Shown here piece by piece: positions 26,995-31,113 of a DNA stretch of 31,113 bases. Below the pieces are notes generated by a model. That model ran no database searches. It had not been told where the DNA came from and saw nothing but the letters and a program-made list of their open reading frames with translations. Origin of the DNA: a virus. The stretch spans positions 1 to 31,113 of IMG/VR virus record IMGVR_UViG_3300042696_000086; one strand, 5' to 3'. Made by a program: the position numbers and the translations under genes. How positions within the stretch are numbered: the stretch's first letter is position 1; each line of letters starts with the position of its first letter.

Positions 26995-27741
26995 ATGGTT
27001 GACCGCACCAACGGGTTCATCCCTGATCGCCTGTTCACCGACGGCGTGCCACACATCGTTGAGATCGCACCCCCGCGCGACGACGTCCGCGTCATCGGCC
27101 GCGAAACCATCGGCGCCCCAGACGAGTACAACCGCGACGCGTACTGGCGGTGGGTCGACGTCTCCGGCAACGGCACGCATTGGTCCCACTTCCGGGGCCA
27201 CCAAGTCCAGATCGACATCGAGTTTCATACCGCCAACCGGCGCGAAGTCAACGACTGGAAGGGCCGCGACGAGATCCGCGCTGAAGGAACCTGGACACTC
27301 GCGCTGGCTCGGCAACAGTGCTGGGAAGGCTTCCTTCGGCAGGACCCGCTCAATCAGCTCCTCGACATCCATCGCATCGCAACGCAGATGCTGAACCACT
27401 CGGCGATCGACTGGCGGTTGGAGACGAGGGCCGCCGATCAGCTGATGGGCCGTCGCGTCTACTACGACCGGACACCTGCCGTCGTCTCGTCAACCTGCGT
27501 GCTCGGCCAGGGCTGCGTGATGCTGCGGCCTGTCGGAGTCGATCGTTTTCCGCCGTCTGTTCATGCCCTCGACGATGAGGACGGCGACGACCCGTTCGAG
27601 CGCGACGAGATCAAGGTCGAGTTGTTGTGCGAGCGCGTGTGGTGGTGGCGAGACAAGCCCGCTGGGAACGAGCCGGACCTGCGGCGACGAAGCGAGGTTG
27701 AGTCTCAGGCTGCGCCCGCTCCGGACGGCGGCGAGTCGTGA
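26995..27741 (+). CDS. Hypothetical protein heading the right-arm operon
   Basis: This 248-aa protein starts with ATG 26995 after AGGAG. It is rich in Trp, Arg and Asp: R-W-V-D-V-S-G-N-G-T-H-W-S-H-F-R-G-H-Q near 60-80, W-K-G-R-D-E-I and G-T-W-T-L-A-L-A-R-Q in the middle. A D/E-rich stretch (D-D-E-D-G-D-D-P-F-E-R-D-E) and a disordered tail follow. Three cysteines are scattered. I see no catalytic motif. It leads the rightward operon that includes the glycosyltransferases, with GTGA coupling to the next gene. Confidence 0.75.
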   Translation: MVDRTNGFIPDRLFTDGVPHIVEIAPPRDDVRVIGRETIGAPDEYNRDAYWRWVDVSGNGTHWSHFRGHQVQIDIEFHTANRREVNDWKGRDEIRAEGTWTLALARQQCWEGFLRQDPLNQLLDIHRIATQMLNHSAIDWRLETRAADQLMGRRVYYDRTPAVVSSTCVLGQGCVMLRPVGVDRFPPSVHALDDEDGDDPFERDEIKVELLCERVWWWRDKPAGNEPDLRRRSEVESQAAPAPDGGES

Positions 27742-27848
27742 CCGTCATCTGCCGCGCCCTCGCCGCCTGGTTCGCGTTCACCGTGCTCGCCCCATACGGG
27801 CCCGTCATCTACGACCAGCAGCCCACCACCGCATGGAGCCACCGATGA
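27738..27848 (+). CDS. Tiny membrane-associated protein (36 aa)
   Basis: This short gene starts with GTG 27738 (GTGA overlap with the previous stop) and ends in an ATGA overlap with the next start. The protein begins V-T-V-I-C-R-A-L-A-A-W-F-A-F-T-V-L-A-P-Y, a hydrophobic helix of about 18 residues, then a polar end with D-Q-Q-P-T-T-A-W-S-H-R. Perfect coupling on both sides supports translation despite the small size. Function unknown. Confidence 0.6.
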   Translation: MTVICRALAAWFAFTVLAPYGPVIYDQQPTTAWSHR

Positions 27849-28063
27849 GCCTCGGCACCCGCCACACCATCGCGCGCACCACTCGGATCTCCGACACCAC
27901 CGCGTGGCTCCAATACCACGGCGCCACCTGGAAGCCCGGCGACCCGGCCACCACACACATCGTCATCCAACAGCCCGGCCAGCCGGACCTCGCCGCGCGC
28001 ATCGGAGACACCCTCGTCTGGGACGGCACCAGCATCAGCGTCGAACCACGGGAGCGCTCGTGA
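27845..28063 (+). CDS. Hypothetical small protein
   Basis: This 72-aa protein starts with ATG 27845, seven bases after GGAG, overlapping the previous stop as ATGA. It is beta-rich (H-I-V-I-Q-Q-P-G, I-G-D-T-L-V-W-D-G-T-S-I-S-V) with a W-L-Q-Y-H-G-A-T-W-K front. It has no cysteine and no membrane helix. No family recognised. Confidence 0.75.
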   Translation: MSLGTRHTIARTTRISDTTAWLQYHGATWKPGDPATTHIVIQQPGQPDLAARIGDTLVWDGTSISVEPRERS

Positions 28064-28203
28064 ACACTGCCGTCACCATCACCGCGATCATCGCCGCGCT
28101 CCTCCTCGCCCTCGCCATCGTCAACGCCATCCGCGACACCGCCAAAGCCAAACACCAGCCCCAGCAATGCAACGGCTGCACCTGCCACAAGGAGGGGACG
28201 TGA
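28060..28203 (+). CDS. Tiny single-pass membrane protein with Cys tail (47 aa)
   Basis: This 47-aa protein starts with GTG 28060 after GGGAG (GTGA overlap). Residues 3-26 are a membrane helix (A-V-T-I-T-A-I-I-A-A-L-L-L-A-L-A-I-V), followed by a basic segment and C-N-G-C-T-C-H-K. The CxxCxCH could bind a metal on the cytoplasmic face. It is coupled to the HNH-AP2 gene by GTGA. Confidence 0.65.
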   Translation: MNTAVTITAIIAALLLALAIVNAIRDTAKAKHQPQQCNGCTCHKEGT

Positions 28204-28697
28204 CCGCACAACCGGAAGTCCTGAATCTCCCCGGCGGAAGCACCGCGCTCATCGACCCCGGCGACGTCGACCTCGTCAGCGGATACCACTGGCGCGTCCT
28301 CGAACTCGACGCCCTCACCTACGTACATGCCTGGGACGGCCCCAGACACCTCTACCTCCACCGCCTCATAGCTGCGCCACCCCTAGGGATGGTCGTCGAC
28401 CACCGCGACGGCAACGGCCTCAACAACCAGCGCAGCAATCTACGCGTTGCCACCCACTCGCAGAACAGCGCCAACGCCGGACCCAACCGGCGGAAGGCGG
28501 GAAAGACGTCAGCGTACAAGGGCGTCTGCTTCGATCGTGGCCGCGGCCTGTGGGCAGCCACGATCCACCACCAAGGGAAGACGCGGGCACTAGGGCGGTA
28601 CGCGAGCGAGATTGACGCAGCCGCCGCCTACGACAAGGCCGCGCTCGGAATCTGGGGCGAGTTCGCCCACCTCAACCTGGCACAGGAGCGACGGTGA
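28200..28697 (+). CDS. HNH-AP2 homing endonuclease-like protein
   Basis: This 165-aa protein starts with GTG 28200 after AAGGAGG. Residues 50-95 are an HNH nuclease with H54-R-L-I, V-V-D67-H68-R-D-G-N and N76 in L-N-N-Q-R-S-N-L-R-V-A-T. Residues 103-158 form an AP2 DNA-binding domain: S-A-Y-K-G-V, W-A-A-T-I, L-G-R-Y-A-S-E-I-D-A-A-A-A-Y-D-K-A-A-L, ending F-A-H-L-N. HNH-AP2 proteins are mobile endonucleases that copy themselves into allelic sites. Tight coupling (GTGA at both ends) means it integrated without breaking the operon. Confidence 0.9.
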   Translation: MTAQPEVLNLPGGSTALIDPGDVDLVSGYHWRVLELDALTYVHAWDGPRHLYLHRLIAAPPLGMVVDHRDGNGLNNQRSNLRVATHSQNSANAGPNRRKAGKTSAYKGVCFDRGRGLWAATIHHQGKTRALGRYASEIDAAAAYDKAALGIWGEFAHLNLAQERR

Positions 28698-29770
28698 ACC
28701 AGCAGAGCATCGCTCCCATCCACCCGGCCCACACCATCCCCGCCGCCCTACGTGGCCCCGACTGGCGCGACCCCTTCGAAGGCATCCCAGTCCCCAAGGT
28801 CTTCGCATGGGCCGCTGACAACGCAGGTTGCGGATGGTATCGGGCCCAGATGCCGATGGAAGCCCTCGCCGCCCTCGGCCGCACCACCCACTACGGCACG
28901 CGGCTCCCCCGCCCGGTCCGCCACCAACGCGACACCATCATCGTCGGCCAACGCGTCTGCGACCCCGACCCATCCTCGATGTGGCAGCAGCTCGCCGTCG
29001 AAGGCCGCCACCTCATCTACGAAGTCGACGACGACCTCTTCAACATCGACCACCGCTCACCGGCCGCCCACCACTACTACGCACGCCCCGACGTCCGCGA
29101 CAACATCCGCCGCAACATCCAAGTCGCCGCCGCCGTCACCGTCACCACCGAACCCCTCGCCGAGATCGTCGCCCAGTGGAACCCCAACGTCCACGTCATC
29201 CCCAACGCCGTCCCCGACTGGCTCACCGACCACCAGCCCCCGCAGCGTGACGACGGCACCCTCACCATCGGCTGGGGCGGCTCCGCCACCCACCAAATGG
29301 ACTGGGATCACAGCGGACAACACATCCGCCGCTTCCTCCAACGCAACCCCCAAACCGAGTTGCACTGCATCGGCAACGACTACGGCGCCCTCCTCCGCGC
29401 ACCCCGCCGCCGAGTCACGCCATGGCAGCACAGCGTCGAGGACTACTACCGCGTCGTCGACTACACCATCGGCGTCTGCCCCCTCATGCCACACATCTTC
29501 AACCTCGCCAAGAGCCCCGTGAAAGCCACCGAATGCGCGGCCCTCGGCATCCCCGTCGTCGCCTCCGCAGTCCGCCCCTACGAAGACTTCGTGCAGCACG
29601 GCGTCACCGGCTACCTCGTCCACCGCGACCACGAATGGGCCCACTATCTCCGCGCCCTCACCAACGAGCCAGCCATGCGGCAGGAGATGGGCCGCGCGGC
29701 CCGCGAGCACGCCCGCCAGTACACGATCAGCCGGCTCGCCCCGGCCTGGGAGAAAGCGATCCTCGGATGA
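28694..29770 (+). CDS. GT4-type glycosyltransferase
   Basis: This 358-aa protein starts with GTG 28694 after AGGAG. It has a GT-B architecture: an N-terminal domain with W-A-A-D-N-A-G-C-G-W-Y-R (39-50) and Y-E-V-D-D-D (109-114), then I-P-N-A-V-P-D-W-L (169-177). The C-terminal sugar-nucleotide domain has L-T-I-G-W-G-G-S (190-197), D-Y-T-I-G-V-C-P-L (256-264), and K-S-P-V-K-A-T-E-C-A-A-L-G-I-P-V-V-A-S (273-291), the position of the family's conserved Glu. It probably transfers a sugar from a nucleotide donor to a virion protein, phage DNA base or host glycan. The acceptor cannot be told. Codon use is typical of the surroundings. Confidence 0.85.
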   Translation: MNQQSIAPIHPAHTIPAALRGPDWRDPFEGIPVPKVFAWAADNAGCGWYRAQMPMEALAALGRTTHYGTRLPRPVRHQRDTIIVGQRVCDPDPSSMWQQLAVEGRHLIYEVDDDLFNIDHRSPAAHHYYARPDVRDNIRRNIQVAAAVTVTTEPLAEIVAQWNPNVHVIPNAVPDWLTDHQPPQRDDGTLTIGWGGSATHQMDWDHSGQHIRRFLQRNPQTELHCIGNDYGALLRAPRRRVTPWQHSVEDYYRVVDYTIGVCPLMPHIFNLAKSPVKATECAALGIPVVASAVRPYEDFVQHGVTGYLVHRDHEWAHYLRALTNEPAMRQEMGRAAREHARQYTISRLAPAWEKAILG

Positions 29771-29889
29771 TCTGCCGCCAGTGCGCCGACGCCGCAGACC
29801 AAGGCCTGCCACCCGGCGCCCACTGCAACAACCCGGGCTGCTCCTGCGGCCACCGCGCCCCCACCCGGACGGAGGGCGCCCCGTGCTGA
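29767..29889 (+). CDS. Cys-rich mini-protein (40 aa)
   Basis: This 40-aa protein starts with ATG 29767 (ATGA overlap). It begins M-I-C-R-Q-C-A-D-A-A-D-Q-G, then G-A-H-C-N-N-P-G-C-S-C-G-H and a final C. Six cysteines and two histidines in 40 residues make a compact zinc-binding fold very likely. It lies between the two glycosyltransferase genes and overlaps the start of the second by seven bases. It may be a partner or chaperone of these enzymes, but that is only inferred from position. Confidence 0.65.
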   Translation: MICRQCADAADQGLPPGAHCNNPGCSCGHRAPTRTEGAPC

Positions 29890-30575
29890 CGATCCTCGTC
29901 CCCACCCGCGGCCGGCCCGCGAACCTCGCCCGCCTGTGGAAGGCATTCCTCGACACCTGCGAGTACGAGACCCGGCTCGTCGCGCTCGTCGACAGCGACG
30001 ACCCCGAACTCCGCGGCTACCAGGACCTGTACAAGGAGCTGCGGGACGAGCCGATGTTCCGCATGGGCATCGGCCCCCGCCTCCGCCTCGGCCCCACCCT
30101 GAACGTCGCCGCACCCAAGTGGGCGGCCCGCTCCGACGCGGTCGGCTTCATGGGCGACGATCACCTGCCGCGCACCGTCGGCTGGGACGGCCGCTACCTC
30201 ACCACGCTGAAGAACCTCGGCACCGGCCTGGTGTACGGCAACGACCTCATCCAAGGGCAGGCGTTGCCGACGCAGGTGGCGATGAGCTCGGACATCATCC
30301 TCGCGACCGGCCACATGGTGCCGGTTGGGCTGATCCACCTCTACGCCGACAATGCGTGGCTCGCCCTCGGCCAGGCCCTCAACTCGATCGTCTACCTGCC
30401 CGAGGTGACGGTCGAGCACCTGCACCCGATCGCTGGCCGAGCTCAGTGGGATGCGGGCTACGCGGAGGCGAACACCGACGCCCGGTCGGATGCGGACCGG
30501 AAGGTGTTCGAGCGGTGGCGGGAGCACGAGCTGCCGACCTGGGTGCAGCAGATCAAGGAGTACCACCGTGACTGA
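29883..30575 (+). CDS. GT2-type glycosyltransferase-like protein
   Basis: This 230-aa protein starts with GTG 29883 after GGAGG. It opens V-L-T-I-L-V-P-T-R-G-R-P-A-N-L, the first strand of a GT-A fold. D37-S-D-D and the G91-D-D-H motif in V-G-F-M-G-D-D-H-L-P could be the nucleotide/metal-binding acidic pairs. The remainder has Y-G-N-D-L-I and W-x-L-x-L-G segments seen in small phage GT2-like proteins. With the GT4 gene just upstream, two steps of glycan building are possible. Catalytic function is likely but the donor and acceptor are unknown. Confidence 0.75.
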   Translation: MLTILVPTRGRPANLARLWKAFLDTCEYETRLVALVDSDDPELRGYQDLYKELRDEPMFRMGIGPRLRLGPTLNVAAPKWAARSDAVGFMGDDHLPRTVGWDGRYLTTLKNLGTGLVYGNDLIQGQALPTQVAMSSDIILATGHMVPVGLIHLYADNAWLALGQALNSIVYLPEVTVEHLHPIAGRAQWDAGYAEANTDARSDADRKVFERWREHELPTWVQQIKEYHRD

Positions 30576-31080
30576 CCTTCGCCCCACCATCAGCCCCCAC
30601 CTGACCGCCGACGAAGTGCTGTATGTCCTCGCGGGCCGAGAGACCGTGCAGCTCGGCAACCTCAGCCTCTCGGTCGTCACCGGGGACCACGCTCCGGCTC
30701 CCAATGAGCCGGACTGGCCTTACACGGCAGGCGAGATCATCGTCACGCAGTACATCCACCCCGAAGGCTTCCGCGAGCTGATCAGCCGCCGAAGCATCGA
30801 AGCCTGGCACACCAGCGTGTTCTACCGGACCGAGGACCTACAGGAGGCCGTCGCGCTGTCGAGCCTGGTAGCAGCCGGAGCAGAGCGCGGCATGTACCAG
30901 TGGGACGGGAGCGTTTGGTACCGCTCCGCCGACCAGCAGGAGGCTCACGAACGCTGGTGCAGCGTCGGCGATGAGTATGCAGCCTTCGTGGGCGACACAA
31001 ACGCGGCCAACACCTACGGAATGGACATCTCCTACCCCGACAAGTACCCGCCCGTCGAGAAGGAACCACGCCATGGCTGA
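30568..31080 (+). CDS. Hypothetical protein downstream of glycosyltransferases
   Basis: This 170-aa protein starts with GTG 30568 after AAGGAG, overlapping the previous stop by eight bases. It begins V-T-D-L-R-P-T-I-S-P-H-L-T-A-D-E-V-L-Y-V-L-A-G-R and has W-P-Y-T-A-G-E-I-I-V-T-Q-Y-I-H-P-E-G in the middle. An aromatic C-terminal half follows (M-Y-Q-W-D-G-S-V-W-Y). It has one cysteine. No recognisable domain; the aromatic, acidic character could suit carbohydrate binding but this is speculation. Confidence 0.7.
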   Translation: MTDLRPTISPHLTADEVLYVLAGRETVQLGNLSLSVVTGDHAPAPNEPDWPYTAGEIIVTQYIHPEGFRELISRRSIEAWHTSVFYRTEDLQEAVALSSLVAAGAERGMYQWDGSVWYRSADQQEAHERWCSVGDEYAAFVGDTNAANTYGMDISYPDKYPPVEKEPRHG

Positions 31081-31113
31081 GTACCGCCTGTTCCCTGAAG
31101 GCGAGACGCCGCA
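31073..31113 (+). CDS. Partial gene at the right edge
   Basis: An ATG at 31073, preceded by AAGGA, overlaps the previous gene by eight bases and continues past the window after 13 codons (M-A-E-Y-R-L-F-P-E-G-E-T-P). Overlap with the upstream stop and the RBS support a real gene in the same operon. Too little is visible to assign a function. Confidence 0.55.
   Translation, partial: MAEYRLFPEGETP

Noticed and set aside
1-31113. CRISPR array
   Set aside because: No series of identical repeats with regular unique spacers was seen. The GTGGACA and CCCGCAC repeats are too short and too closely spaced.

Overview
The window is high-GC actinobacterial DNA with phage gene content throughout. It most likely comes from a temperate phage of Streptomyces or a close relative. 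Supporting signs are the GC-rich third codon positions, frequent GTG starts, two WhiB-like proteins, a large serine integrase with a phiC31 gp3-type recombination directionality factor (RDF), a DUF6415-type and a DUF6221-type protein, and an actinophage-type amidase endolysin. A long imperfect inverted repeat directly upstream of the integrase looks like an intact attP. Phage genes lie on both sides of it, which points to an unintegrated or circularised phage genome rather than a prophage cut at its att sites. Capsid, terminase and most tail genes are not in the window.

Left arm (1-14422, leftward): an early operon of about 30 genes, mostly joined by ATGA or GTGA stop/start overlaps. Transcription order is: an XRE regulator, small unknown proteins, an HNH nuclease, a PD-(D/E)XK nuclease, the RDF, a DnaQ-like exonuclease, a RusA-like resolvase, two WhiB-like proteins, HNH-like proteins, and a primase-ATPase. 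Past the primase lies an iteron region (218-455) with ten DnaA-box-like repeats around an AT-richer stretch, which could be the replication origin. The operon is interrupted by a rightward pair, a Phd-type antitoxin and a GIY-YIG nuclease with a Phd-like tail (3828-4496).

Switch region (14423-17583): divergent XRE regulators around CGTGGACA-type sites, a small unknown gene, the candidate attP, the serine integrase with a strong terminator, and a third XRE gene with its own hairpin.

Accessory region (17689-21958): short host-like genes. These include a DUF6415 protein, a large XRE regulator with a helical C-terminal region, and a second Phd-type gene coupled to a DUF6221 protein. Both Phd-type genes carry paired TGTACA-like boxes at their promoters. 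Several genes here look leaderless, with a TAnnnT -10 element 6-7 bases before the start codon.

Lysis and fibre module (26803-21978, leftward): a papain/C39-like peptidase, an amidase endolysin, a four-helix holin candidate, a second one-helix membrane protein, a membrane-anchored collagen-like protein, and a fibre-like protein with HxH motifs.

Right arm (26995-31113, rightward): a divergent operon of unknown proteins, tiny membrane proteins, an HNH-AP2 endonuclease, a GT4-type and a GT2-type glycosyltransferase, a Cys-rich mini-protein, and a gene cut by the window end. The divergent promoter region carries a repeated CGAATCGTAG element and phased CCCGCAC repeats.
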